From JBFWUM01 sp050247255 (GTDB lineage Bacteria; Acidobacteriota; Vicinamibacteria; Vicinamibacterales; UBA2999): a stretch of DNA of 64,000 nt. The position numbers and the translations under genes were made by a program. This document shows positions 1 to 7,583 of this stretch, piece after piece (positions within the stretch are counted from its first letter, which is position 1; each line of letters opens with the position of its first letter). The notes under the pieces were generated by a model. The model was not told the DNA's origin. It searched no databases and saw only the letters and a program-made list of their open reading frames with translations. The stretch lies in NCBI GenBank assembly GCA_050247255.1, contig JBFWUM010000021.1, forward strand, positions 1 to 64,000. The letters run 5' to 3'.

Positions 1-17
1 ATCGGGAGGCAGTGGGC

Positions 18-365
18 ATGCACACGCATCACGACATCGATTACGTCGAGTTCACGGTCCGGGATCTGGCGGCGGCCAAGCGGTTCTACAGCGCGGCGTT
101 TGGCTGGGAGTTCACCGACTACGGGCCAGAGTACGCCGGCATCAAGGGCAAGGACCGCGAGCCCGGCGGGTTCCGCCAGTCGGACGACGTGCGGACGGGC
201 GGCCCGCTGCCGGTGCTGTATTCGCACGACCTCGAGACGTCGCTTGCCGCCGTGCGTTCGGCCGGCGGCACCATCACCACCGAGCCGTTCGACTTTCCAG
301 GCGGCCGCCGCTTTCACTTCAAGGACCCGAGCGGCAATGAGTTGGCCGTCTGGTCTGAGCGGTAG
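18..365 (+). CDS. VOC (glyoxalase-like) family protein
   Basis: Single-domain VOC protein of 115 aa. The N-terminus (DYVEFTVRDLAAAKRFY) and the C-terminal strand (FHFKDPSGNELAVW) are the usual opening and closing of the paired βαβββ fold. Members bind a metal and act on small molecules or confer resistance; the metal ligands and substrate cannot be assigned here. ATG at 18 is preferred because GGAGG (5-9) lies 8 nt upstream; the in-frame GTG at 12 is too close to it. It is followed at 24 nt by a P-loop kinase gene on the same strand. The upstream region lies outside the window. Confidence 0.8.
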   Translation: MHTHHDIDYVEFTVRDLAAAKRFYSAAFGWEFTDYGPEYAGIKGKDREPGGFRQSDDVRTGGPLPVLYSHDLETSLAAVRSAGGTITTEPFDFPGGRRFHFKDPSGNELAVWSER

Positions 366-388
366 CGCAGGAGGGCGACCTCTACAGC

Positions 389-934
389 ATGCGCAAGTCG
401 TTCGTGGTGGTCGCTGGCCTTCCAGCGAGCGGAAAGACGACGTTGGCCAGGGTGCTGGCGCCAGCTCTCGGCCTGCCGCTCATCGACAAGGACGACATCC
501 TGGAAAGGCTCTTCGCGTCGCGTGGCATCGGAGATGCGACATGGCGCCGAACCCTGAGCCGCCTGAGCGACGCGATTCTCGAGAAGGCTGCGCTCGCGTC
601 CGATGGCGCGATCTTGTCATCCTTCTGGCATGTGCCGGGCATGCCGGAAGACTCCGGCTCGCACGCCGACTGGTTGAGGGCGACGAGCCACCGAGTCGTA
701 GTCGTCCAGTGCGTCTGTCCACCCGAGGTCGCGGCGGCGCGATTCTTGGAGAGACGGCGGCATCCAGGACACCTGGACGGCGAGCGGACGCGGGCGCAGA
801 TCCTGTCGTCTCTCAGGGCACTGTCAGCGTTGGGAACGCTTGCCGTTGGCCCGGTCCTTCATGTGGACATGACTGGTTCTCTCGCGATCGGTGACCTCGT
901 TCGCGACATCCGCAACATGCTTGCGCAGGCATGA
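389..934 (+). CDS. AAA/zeta-toxin-like P-loop kinase
   Basis: 181-aa single-domain P-loop protein. The Walker A motif GLPASGKTT is at residues 10-18, followed by a DKDDILERL segment of the kind seen in small-molecule kinases with an early Asp. The length matches the AAA_33/Zeta-toxin-like kinase superfamily, which phosphorylates small molecules such as antibiotics, sugars or nucleotides. The substrate is not predictable. AGGAGGG at 369-375 lies 13 nt before the ATG, which is long for a Shine-Dalgarno site. No antitoxin-like gene is adjacent, so there is no support for a toxin-antitoxin role. Confidence 0.7.
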   Translation: MRKSFVVVAGLPASGKTTLARVLAPALGLPLIDKDDILERLFASRGIGDATWRRTLSRLSDAILEKAALASDGAILSSFWHVPGMPEDSGSHADWLRATSHRVVVVQCVCPPEVAAARFLERRRHPGHLDGERTRAQILSSLRALSALGTLAVGPVLHVDMTGSLAIGDLVRDIRNMLAQA

Positions 935-1270
935 GACAGGCCGCACCCCAGGAATCGGTGGGTGGTGCGGCTTGCACAGCGCGGGGACGCGGTGCGGCGG
1001 GCGGGCGCATCGGCGCAAGGCCGACTCACCGCGACGCCGGAAATCGGGCGAAGCGATTCACCGCGTCGACTTCCTTCAGCGCGTTCGAGTTGCTGCGAGG
1101 CAGCGCGGACGTTTTGAGCCGTGCGACGGATGTCGTGACGAGTCAGCGGTAGTCGGCGCGGGTGCGGCAGGGTACGAGCCCGAGCTCGATTTCCCGGCCG
1201 CCGCGCCTGCGCCCGCCCGGCGCACCGCGTTCCCGCGCGTTTCGGGTTGAAGGGAATGAAGCTCTGAAGG
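935..1270. other. intergenic region between convergent genes
   Basis: 336 bp between two genes that point toward each other. Apart from the hairpin at 940-971 I see no gene, RNA or repeat. The open frames here have no recognisable domain and no convincing start. Confidence 0.6.
940..971. terminator. hairpin, possible terminator
   Basis: GCCGCACC (940-947) pairs perfectly with GGTGCGGC (964-971), five bases after the kinase stop codon. There is no T-run, so this is not a classical intrinsic terminator. It may still stop or protect the 3' end of the kinase transcript. Confidence 0.4.
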
Positions 1271-2182
1271 CTACCCGCGGATGCGGTTGCGCATCACGCC
1301 GATGCCCTCGACCTCGGTTTCCACGACGTCGCCGTCATTCAGGAACTCCGGCGGCGTCCGTCCCATGCCGACGCCTTCCGGCGTGCCGCTCGAGATGATG
1401 TCGCCCGGCTCCAGCGTGAACCCCTGCGACAGCGTTTCGATGATGACGTCGACCGGGAAGATCATGTCCTTCGTGTTCGCTTCCTGCTTGGTCACGCCGT
1501 TGACGCGGCAGGCGATCCGCTTGCCCTGGGGGTCGCCGAACTCGTCGGCGGTCACGACGCACGGTCCCATCGGCGCGAAGCCGTCCAGGCTCTTCCCCTT
1601 GAACCACTGGATGTGTTTCGCCTGCAGATCCCTGGCGGTCACGTCGTTGACGATCGTGTAGCCGAAGACGTGGCCGAGCGCGTCGGCCCGGCGGATGTTC
1701 TTGCCGCGCACGCCGATGATGACCCCGAGCTCAGCCTCCCAGTCGACCTGCCCGGTGGCACCGCGATCGACCGGGACGTCGTCGAATGGGCCGTTGGCCG
1801 TCGAGGGCGCCTTGGTGAAGAACACCGGGTCCTTCGGGATCTTCGGGTCGCGCCCGCGCGCGGTGGCCGACTCGATGGCGTGGCTGGCGTAGTTCAGGCC
1901 GAGGCAGAGGATGTTGCGCGCCGGCCGCGGAATCGGCGCATGCCACCGGATGTCGTCGACGCGGTGGCGCAGCCCGTCGTGGCGGGGGAGTTCCTCCTTC
2001 AACATCTGGGCGACCCGCGCCCAGTGCACCGGCCCCATGGCGATGAGGTCGGTCAGCGAGCCGGGGAGCTGGCCGAAGCCGGTTGGCGCCGACAGCGACT
2101 GCAGATCGACGATCTCGCCGCCGTCGATGACCCCGAGCCGTTTCGTGTGGTCGTCCTTGAAGGAGAAGGTGAGGTAGCGCAT
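1271..2182 (-). CDS. fumarylacetoacetate hydrolase family protein
   Basis: 303-aa FAH-superfamily enzyme: an N-terminal cap (MRYLTFSFKDD...) followed by the catalytic fold. Recognisable pieces are NILCLGLNYASHA, PVFFTKAPST, the acidic metal site DWEAELGVIIG, and the C-terminal SGTPEGVGMG. Family members hydrolyse or decarboxylate C-C bonds in acylpyruvates and related oxo-acids in aromatic or sugar-acid breakdown. The actual substrate is open. It is divergent from a MetE-like gene across a 20-bp spacer, with a TATAGT -10 box six bases before the ATG. Confidence 0.85.
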   Translation of the reverse strand: MRYLTFSFKDDHTKRLGVIDGGEIVDLQSLSAPTGFGQLPGSLTDLIAMGPVHWARVAQMLKEELPRHDGLRHRVDDIRWHAPIPRPARNILCLGLNYASHAIESATARGRDPKIPKDPVFFTKAPSTANGPFDDVPVDRGATGQVDWEAELGVIIGVRGKNIRRADALGHVFGYTIVNDVTARDLQAKHIQWFKGKSLDGFAPMGPCVVTADEFGDPQGKRIACRVNGVTKQEANTKDMIFPVDVIIETLSQGFTLEPGDIISSGTPEGVGMGRTPPEFLNDGDVVETEVEGIGVMRNRIRG

Positions 2183-2187
2183 CGCGC

Positions 2188-2194
2188 TACTATA
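2188..2194. promoter_or_regulatory. shared divergent -10 box (FAH / MetE-like)
   Basis: On the minus strand TATAGT (2194-2189) is 6 nt before the FAH-gene ATG. On the plus strand TACTAT (2188-2193) is 9 nt before the MetE-like ATG. The two hexamers overlap, so polymerase could serve only one direction at a time. With initiation about 7 nt after a -10 box, both mRNAs would have almost no leader. Confidence 0.6.
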
Positions 2195-2202
2195 CCCGCG
2201 GC

Positions 2203-3222
2203 ATGCTCCTTCCGACCACGATCGTCGGCAGCTATCCGCAGCCTGACTGGCTGATCGATCGCAGCCGCCTTGGCGCCATCATGCCGCCCCGCGTTCGCGC
2301 GCGCGAACTGTGGCGGCCGCAGGATTCCGAGCTCGCGGCGGCACAGGACAAGGCGACGCTCGAGGCCATCCGCGCGCAGGAGGCCGCCGGCATCGACATC
2401 GTGACCGACGGCGAGATGCGACGGGAGAGCTATTCCAACCGCTTCGCCACCGCGCTCGACGGGCTGGACCTCGATCGTCCCGGCACGGTCATCAGCCGAT
2501 CCGGGCAGGAGGTGCCGGTCCCGCGCATCGTCGGCCCGATCGCCAGGCGCCACGCGGTGGCAGTAGCCGACGTCCGGTTCCTGCGGGAGCACACCGACCG
2601 GGCGATCAAGATCACCGTGCCCGGGCCGTTTACCATGACGCAGCAGGCCCAGAACGACTACTACCCGGAGATCGAGGATGCAGCGCTCGACTACGCCGCC
2701 GCGGTCAACGAGGAGATCCGGGACCTGTTCGCGGCCGGCGCCGACGTGGTGCAGATCGACGAGCCCTACCTGCAGGCGCGCCCGGAGGAGGCGCGCCGCT
2801 ACGGCGTCGCCGCCTTGAACCGCGCCCTCGAAGGGATCGACGGCACGACCTGCGTGCACCTCTGTTTCGGCTATGCGGCCCTGGTGCACGACCGGCCGAC
2901 GGGCTATTCCTTCCTGCCCGAGCTGGCCGCCTGCACCTGCGACCAGGTGTCGATCGAAGCGGCGCAGCCCGATCTCGACTGCCGCGTGCTGACGACGCTG
3001 CCGTGGAAGGACATCCTCCTCGGCGTCATCAGCCTGGGAGACATGACCGTCGAGACGCCGGAGCTGGTGGCGGCGCGCATTCGCCGGGCGCTCGACTTCG
3101 TGCCGGCCGAGCACCTGATCGTCTCGACCGACTGCGGGATGAAGTACCTGCCGAAAGAGGTGGCCGACGCCAAGATGCGCGCCATGGTGGCCGGCGCAGC
3201 CATCGTCCGCGCGGAGCTCTAG
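2203..3222 (+). CDS. cobalamin-independent methionine synthase-like (MetE C-terminal type) protein
   Basis: 339 aa, about the size of the catalytic C-terminal half of MetE; the N-terminal half is absent. Family signatures are TTIVGSYPQP at the N-terminus, DIVTDGEMRR, QIDEPYLQ, and the probable zinc ligands in VHLCFGY and STDCGMKYLP. The zinc site activates a thiol (homocysteine in MetE) for methyl transfer from a folate. Such short proteins may act in methionine synthesis or on other thiols; the sequence cannot decide. Its TAG stop shares the palindrome CTAG (3219-3222) with the convergent MFS gene. Confidence 0.8.
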   Translation: MLLPTTIVGSYPQPDWLIDRSRLGAIMPPRVRARELWRPQDSELAAAQDKATLEAIRAQEAAGIDIVTDGEMRRESYSNRFATALDGLDLDRPGTVISRSGQEVPVPRIVGPIARRHAVAVADVRFLREHTDRAIKITVPGPFTMTQQAQNDYYPEIEDAALDYAAAVNEEIRDLFAAGADVVQIDEPYLQARPEEARRYGVAALNRALEGIDGTTCVHLCFGYAALVHDRPTGYSFLPELAACTCDQVSIEAAQPDLDCRVLTTLPWKDILLGVISLGDMTVETPELVAARIRRALDFVPAEHLIVSTDCGMKYLPKEVADAKMRAMVAGAAIVRAEL

Positions 3223-4463
3223 CCGACCTCGGTCGCCCGGTGGCGCCTGAGCACGGGCGTGGCCGCCGCTACCCAGCCAGTGGCCAGCAGGCAGCTGCTG
3301 GCGCCGATCAGCACCGCCGCCGGCGCGCCCAGCCAGTTCGCCGTCGCCCCCGCCTGCACTTCGCCCATCTGCGGCCCGCCCTGGAAGAAGGCCATGTTGA
3401 TACCGGTCATCCGGCCGCGGAGGTGATCGGGCGTTTCCAGCTGGCGAACGATGTTGCGGATGATGGCGCTGACGCTGTCGGCGGCGCCGGCCGTGGCCAG
3501 GCAGGCGAACGTCAACCAGAAGTGGCGCGACAGGCCAAAGCAGAAATTGGCGGCGCCATAGACCATGACCGCTCCGAGCAATACGCGGCCGCGATGCACG
3601 ATCCGCGACGTCAGCACGACCATGCCGGCGCTCATCACCGTGGCCCCGACCGCCGGCGCCGCGTAGAGCCAGCCGTAGCCGCGCGGCCCGACGTGCAGGA
3701 TGTCCTGCGCGAAGATCGGCAACAGCGCGACGGCCGGCGAGAAGAGCGTCGCGAAGAAGTCGACCAGCATCGTCGAGCGAATCAGCGGGTTGGTGAAGAC
3801 GAAGCGGAACCCCTCGCTCGCCGCCTTCCACGACACATGCTCCCGTCCCGTGGCCGTGCCCTGCGGCGGCACGTCGCGCATCAGCAGCAGGGCAGCGATC
3901 ACGCAGCCGTAGGTGACGGCGTTGGCGGCATAGACGCTCGTCAGACCGGTTGCCGCGATGACGAGGCCGCCGACAGCCGGCCCGGTCATCGACGCGGTCT
4001 GCAGCATGATCATGTTGAGGCTGATGGCGTTCGGCAGGTCCTTGCGAGGGACGAGCACCGGCACCAGCGACTGGCGGGCCGGGAGGTCGAAGGCGTTGAA
4101 CGCCGCCCCGAGCGCTGCCAGCAGGTAGATCGGCCAGAGCGCGGTCAGCCCCTGCCAGGTCAGGACGGCGAGCGCCACGGCGACGCAGGCCGACCCGGTC
4201 TGCGTGATCAGCATGACCCGGCGCCGGTCCCACGCGTCGGCGACGACGCCGCTCACCAGAGAGAAGACGACGATCGGGATGACCTTCGACAGGCCGACGC
4301 CGCCGAGGGCGAGTCCCTTGGACCCTGGCGCCAGCAGCGCCACGTGCCAGAGCAGCGCCGCGTTCTGCATGAACGACCCGGTGAACGAGAACAGCAGGCC
4401 GAGCCAGAGAAGGCGGAAGTTGCGGTGCCGGAGCGCCGCGATGGAGGGGTGCGACAGACTCAG
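3219..4463 (-). CDS. MFS transporter (MFS_3/enterobactin-exporter-like)
   Basis: About 414 aa with roughly 12 hydrophobic segments and a typical MFS N-terminus (HPSIAALRHRNFRLLWLG). It resembles the MFS_3 exporters: WDRRRVMLITQ in the loop 2-3 region and GPAVGGLVIA in the fifth segment. The substrate is unknown. The longest open frame starts at 4553 but would overlap folE and carries an unrelated Arg/Pro-rich head. A TATTAT box (4475-4470) is followed after 6 nt by CTG at 4463, in frame with the conserved N-terminus. I take CTG 4463 as the probable start, a rare codon, so the start is uncertain. Confidence 0.75.
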   Translation of the reverse strand: MSLSHPSIAALRHRNFRLLWLGLLFSFTGSFMQNAALLWHVALLAPGSKGLALGGVGLSKVIPIVVFSLVSGVVADAWDRRRVMLITQTGSACVAVALAVLTWQGLTALWPIYLLAALGAAFNAFDLPARQSLVPVLVPRKDLPNAISLNMIMLQTASMTGPAVGGLVIAATGLTSVYAANAVTYGCVIAALLLMRDVPPQGTATGREHVSWKAASEGFRFVFTNPLIRSTMLVDFFATLFSPAVALLPIFAQDILHVGPRGYGWLYAAPAVGATVMSAGMVVLTSRIVHRGRVLLGAVMVYGAANFCFGLSRHFWLTFACLATAGAADSVSAIIRNIVRQLETPDHLRGRMTGINMAFFQGGPQMGEVQAGATANWLGAPAAVLIGASSCLLATGWVAAATPVLRRHRATEVG

Positions 4464-4468
4464 GCCTT

Positions 4469-4475
4469 TATAATA
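4469..4475. promoter_or_regulatory. shared divergent -10 box (folE / MFS)
   Basis: TATAAT (4469-4474) lies exactly 6 nt before the folE ATG. Its complement provides TATTAT (4475-4470), 6 nt before the proposed CTG start of the MFS gene. A perfect consensus -10 so close to the start codon implies a leaderless folE transcript. Confidence 0.7.
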
Positions 4476-4480
4476 CCGGG

Positions 4481-5080
4481 ATGCAGGATCTCCTTCGGCA
4501 GCTCCTCGTGGAGCTCGGCGAGGACGCCGACCGCGAGGGGTTGGTGCGCACACCGGCGCGCGTCGAGAAGGCGCTCCGGTTTCTCACCAGCGGCTACCGC
4601 GCCGACATCGACACCGTCCTGAATAACGCCTTGTTCACCGTCGACTACAGCGAGATGGTGATCGTGAAGGACATCGACTTCTACAGCCTGTGCGAGCACC
4701 ACCTGCTGCCGTTCTTCGGCAAGTGCCACGTGGCCTACATTCCGCGCACGCAGGTGATCGGCCTGAGCAAGATCCCGAGGCTGGTCGACGTGTTCGCCAG
4801 GCGGCTGCAGATCCAGGAGCGGATGACCAACCAGATTGCCGAGACGATCCGCGAGGCCATCAACCCGCTGGGGGTGGCGGTCGTCTGCGAGGGAACGCAC
4901 CTGTGCATGTCGATGCGCGGCGTGGAGAAGCAGAACTCCCTGGCGGTGACCAGCGCCATGCTCGGCTCGTTCCGTGACAATGCCCGGACGCGGATGGAGT
5001 TCCTCGAGCTCATCAAGCTGCGCCACGTCGGCGTGCCGAACCTGCCGGAAGGAGCTGCGCTCGCATGCGTCAACGACTGA
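4481..5080 (+). CDS. folE: GTP cyclohydrolase I
   Basis: 199-aa type I GTP cyclohydrolase (FolE), which converts GTP to 7,8-dihydroneopterin triphosphate, the first step of folate/tetrahydrobiopterin synthesis. The zinc ligands are visible as C71 and H74 (CEHHLLPF) and C142 (THLCMSMRG). KCHVAYIP and VIGLSKIPRLVDVFARR are standard family blocks. The length is normal. The start lies directly after a consensus TATAAT. The 3' end overlaps the next gene by 16 bp. Folate synthesis may connect it to the MetE-like gene nearby, but they are separate transcripts. Confidence 0.97.
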   Translation: MQDLLRQLLVELGEDADREGLVRTPARVEKALRFLTSGYRADIDTVLNNALFTVDYSEMVIVKDIDFYSLCEHHLLPFFGKCHVAYIPRTQVIGLSKIPRLVDVFARRLQIQERMTNQIAETIREAINPLGVAVVCEGTHLCMSMRGVEKQNSLAVTSAMLGSFRDNARTRMEFLELIKLRHVGVPNLPEGAALACVND

Positions 5081-5697
5081 TCGCCGTCGCCGCGCTCGTG
5101 GTGTTCGCCGCAGCGGGAGCCGACGCACAGCGCCGCGGGGGAGCGGCCACCCGGACCGAGCCTGCGCAGATCGAATGCCAGGCCCCTCTTGGCGTCGGCA
5201 TCGAGTCGAAACGCGCCTACTGCGACGTACTGACGGGCCGCAACCAGGAGGAAGGCATCCAGGTGATCATCCCGCCGCACACGGGGACGGTGACCCTGCG
5301 GTTCGACCTGCACAACCGGCACCTCTACTCGGAGGAGCTGGTGAAGTCCGGGCGCGGCTACCGCCAGTACACCGCGCGCATCGGCGTCCTGGACGACGGG
5401 AACACGCTGCTGTCGCGCTTCCTGATCCGGACCGAGTTCCGGTCCAACGCCGACCTGGTCGAGCGCGTCGCGGCCGACACCGGCACCGGCGTCAAAGCGG
5501 TGGCGCCGACCGGCATCGAATCGTTGACGCTGACCCTTGCCGCCAACGTCGATCGGGTCAGCATTCTCGGCGAGAACCTGACGGTGGTCAGGCCCGACAG
5601 CGAGATCCCCGACAGCTTCACGGCTCCGGGCCGGCCGATTGCGGTCGTCAGCAACATCACGCTGGAGTACCGGCCCGGTCCGGCGCGGCGCCGCTAG
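5065..5697 (+). CDS. secreted protein of unknown family
   Basis: 210 aa with a signal peptide (hydrophobic residues 4-18, cleavage near ADAQ). The mature part has two Cys (IECQAPLG and RAYCDVL) that could form a disulfide, and β-rich segments such as IQVIIPPHTGTVTLRFDL and IESLTLTLAANVDRVSILG. I do not recognise a domain. Translation is probably coupled to folE, whose end it overlaps by 16 bp. Its stop shares CTAG (5694-5697) with the convergent gene. Confidence 0.75.
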   Translation: MRQRLIAVAALVVFAAAGADAQRRGGAATRTEPAQIECQAPLGVGIESKRAYCDVLTGRNQEEGIQVIIPPHTGTVTLRFDLHNRHLYSEELVKSGRGYRQYTARIGVLDDGNTLLSRFLIRTEFRSNADLVERVAADTGTGVKAVAPTGIESLTLTLAANVDRVSILGENLTVVRPDSEIPDSFTAPGRPIAVVSNITLEYRPGPARRR

Positions 5698-6719
5698 GCG
5701 TCGTCGCGCTCTTCCGTCGCGGCGATCTCGTCGAGGCGCGCCATCAGCGCCTGGAAGCCGCACTGGCCCGGATCGAAGAAGCCCCATTCGTCCTGGATGG
5801 GGCGCGGCTTCCCCTTCCTCTTCGGCGCCGCGCTCACGTTGACCGCGGCCGCCACCTGAACCGACACGGCAACATTGACGGCGACAGACGCCTGCACCTG
5901 GGCACCCGTGCCCGTGGGAACCTCGATGACCTGCTGCACCATGGCCGGAGCCAGGACAGGGGCAAGCGGGGCTGCCGGTACGGGGGCTACGGGCACGAGC
6001 GCGGGTAGAGGCGCCGATCCGACCACCGCCGGCGCAGGCTTCATCAGCATCGGCACCGGCGCCAGTTCCACCGGCGGAAGTTCGATCACAGGGTCGGGTG
6101 CAGGGTCGGGCTCGGCCTCGGGTTCGGGCGCGAGCTCAAGGATGGCCTCGGGCTCGATCTCGATCACCGGTTCCGGCGCGATCGCGAAATCCGGTTCCGG
6201 CTCCGCCTCCAGCAGCGCCGACAGGTCAACGAGAGGCCCCTCGTCGACGGGCTCGTCAATGGACTTGTCAATGGGCTCGTCAGTGGGCTCGGGCTCGGCC
6301 TCGGCTTTAACCGGCGGCGCCTGGCGCATGGTGTCCCGCAGGTAGTGGGCAATCTGCTCGGCGAACGCCGACGGATCGCACCCGTCCGCGTCGGCAGGCC
6401 GGCTGCGCTCCCGTCGCAGCGCCGACAGCAGGCCGCGGTCTCCGCCCTGCCTTCCCCCGGCGAGTAGCGGGATCGTCAGCGAACGGACGTGGGCGGCCGC
6501 CGGGCCGATCAGGCGCAGGTAGTCGTCGAGCGCCGCCTCCTCAGCGGCGGGAAGCAGCGGCGCTAGCAGCAGCAGGTCGGGCACGCGCTCACCCAGAGCC
6601 TGGAAGCCGCGCGCCACCGACGGCGCCGCGATAAATTCCGCGTCGAGGTGCGCGCGCGCCATCGCTTCGAGCTGCGCGGCGCGCGTGCGATCAGGTTCCA
6701 CCGTCAGGATCAGGGCCAT
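5694..6719 (-). CDS. pseudo-receiver protein with Pro/Glu-rich linker
   Basis: 341 aa in three parts. Residues 1-125 look like a response-regulator fold (ILTVEPDRTRAAQLEAMA; PDLLLLAPLLPAAEE), but Ala stands where the phosphoacceptor Asp of strand β3 is expected, so it is probably a pseudo-receiver. Residues about 130-290 are a low-complexity Pro/Glu/Ala/Val linker. The last 40 residues form a compact, aromatic-rich tail (QDEWGFFDPGQCGFQALMA) that looks like a docking motif. It lies downstream of the small membrane protein gene (5-bp gap) and is divergent from the Tad pilus operon. A role in placing or controlling the pilus machine is only inference. Confidence 0.65.
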   Translation of the reverse strand: MALILTVEPDRTRAAQLEAMARAHLDAEFIAAPSVARGFQALGERVPDLLLLAPLLPAAEEAALDDYLRLIGPAAAHVRSLTIPLLAGGRQGGDRGLLSALRRERSRPADADGCDPSAFAEQIAHYLRDTMRQAPPVKAEAEPEPTDEPIDKSIDEPVDEGPLVDLSALLEAEPEPDFAIAPEPVIEIEPEAILELAPEPEAEPDPAPDPVIELPPVELAPVPMLMKPAPAVVGSAPLPALVPVAPVPAAPLAPVLAPAMVQQVIEVPTGTGAQVQASVAVNVAVSVQVAAAVNVSAAPKRKGKPRPIQDEWGFFDPGQCGFQALMARLDEIAATEERDDA

Positions 6720-6724
6720 GGATG

Positions 6725-6973
6725 TCAGGTCCGAAGCATCGCGATCACCAGCCCGGTGGCGATCACCACAAACAGGGCCAATGACATCTGTTCCGTGTCC
6801 ACGTCACGCGCAGCCGCCACGAACCTGCGACCGGCGTTCGCGGTGTGCACGCTGGCGGCGAGCACGCCGCCGCCGGCGACGCGCGTGCCCTCCTCCCGCA
6901 CACGGTTGTCCGCGAGCGCGAGCAGCGCCACGAGTATCGCGATGGCGACAAGCGAGAGCGCCACGTCGCGCAT
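6725..6973 (-). CDS. small two-helix membrane protein
   Basis: 82 aa from ATG 6973. A hydrophobic helix at residues about 4-22 (VALSLVAIAILVALLALA) is followed by a charged middle and a second helix at about 64-80 (SLALFVVIATGLVIAML). The frame stays open upstream, but the stretch above 6973 lacks membrane character and antisense flp/tadV coding lies further out, so the short form is preferred. It ends 5 bp before the pseudo-receiver gene on the same strand. No Shine-Dalgarno sequence is obvious. The family is not recognised. Confidence 0.45.
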   Translation of the reverse strand: MRDVALSLVAIAILVALLALADNRVREEGTRVAGGGVLAASVHTANAGRRFVAAARDVDTEQMSLALFVVIATGLVIAMLRT

Positions 6974-7086
6974 ATCGACCGGATCGCAAGTCGCGTTCCT
7001 GATTGCCAACCCCGCACTTCGCGTCACCACTGCGTCCACATCGGCGATGCGGTGATCCGCGCTGACCAAAACAGCGATCGCGCTTA

Positions 7087-7128
7087 CGAAACGGGCGGCG
7101 TGCGCGTGATTGCACATGATCCGTTTCG
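7087..7128. promoter_or_regulatory. inverted repeat, candidate activator site
   Basis: CGAAACGG (7087-7094) and CCGTTTCG (7121-7128) are perfect 8-bp inverted arms separated by 26 bp. Their position about 170-200 bp upstream of the σ54 element suits an enhancer. The protein that would bind is not encoded in this window. Confidence 0.35.
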
Positions 7129-7293
7129 CGACACCGCCGTGGCCGACAACTTCCGACGCTGCGGTTACGAAAATCAGTGCTGCCCCGCCCTCACGCTGCC
7201 ATCCGCGCGGCACGATGATGCGGAAGGTCGCGCGCGATTTCTGCCGGTGAACACGGCGCGATCCGTCGCGATCGGCGATCGCCAGCCCGTCAG

Positions 7294-7308
7294 TGGCATA
7301 CCCGTTGC
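7294..7308 (+). promoter_or_regulatory. σ54-type promoter of the Tad/Flp operon
   Basis: TGGCATACCCGTTGC matches the RpoN consensus TGGCAYR-N4-TTGC at every fixed position. The GG and GC doublets have the required 12-bp offset (7295-7296 and 7307-7308). Transcription would start near 7320, giving a leader of about 60 nt before flp with AGGAGG at 7369-7374. This predicts activation by a bacterial enhancer-binding protein. Confidence 0.75.
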
Positions 7309-7379
7309 GCAATAGCGTGGCGTTCCGCGGTTGCGCCGCGCGCGTGATCGCATTTCGCACACGACAACAGGAGGACGGC

Positions 7380-7580
7380 ATGAACGCGATGGCTTTCGTG
7401 CGCGCGCTGCGGCGCAACGAAGAAGGACAGGACCTGCTCGAGTACGCGCTGCTCGTGGCACTGATCGCGCTGGTGGCGTACGGCGCGGTGCAGCTCACCG
7501 GCACCAACGTCGACGCGATCTTCGACAGCATCGCCTCGCGCCTCGGCACGGCGGCGGGCTCGGGCGGCGCCGGCTCGTAG
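7380..7580 (+). CDS. flp: Flp-type pilin
   Basis: 66-aa prepilin of the Flp/Fap family, the major subunit of Tad pili. A short basic leader ends at G16. After cleavage the mature protein begins QDLLEYALL, with the diagnostic Glu at +5 and Tyr at +6, followed by a hydrophobic helix (LLVALIALVAYGAVQL) and a Gly/Ser-rich tail. Start ATG 7380 is chosen because AGGAGG (7369-7374) lies 5 nt upstream; the in-frame GTG at 7293 is inside the promoter. It is the first gene of a long operon. Confidence 0.93.
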   Translation: MNAMAFVRALRRNEEGQDLLEYALLVALIALVAYGAVQLTGTNVDAIFDSIASRLGTAAGSGGAGS

Positions 7581-7583
7581 CCG

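Larger units (their letters stand above)
6974..7379. other. regulatory region between the pseudo-receiver pair and the Tad operon
   Basis: 406 bp without a convincing gene between two divergent transcripts. It holds an 8-bp inverted repeat (7087-7128), a σ54-type promoter (7294-7308) and the flp ribosome-binding site (7369-7374). This is the spacing expected for an enhancer-binding protein site about 170-200 bp upstream of a σ54 promoter. Confidence 0.6.
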
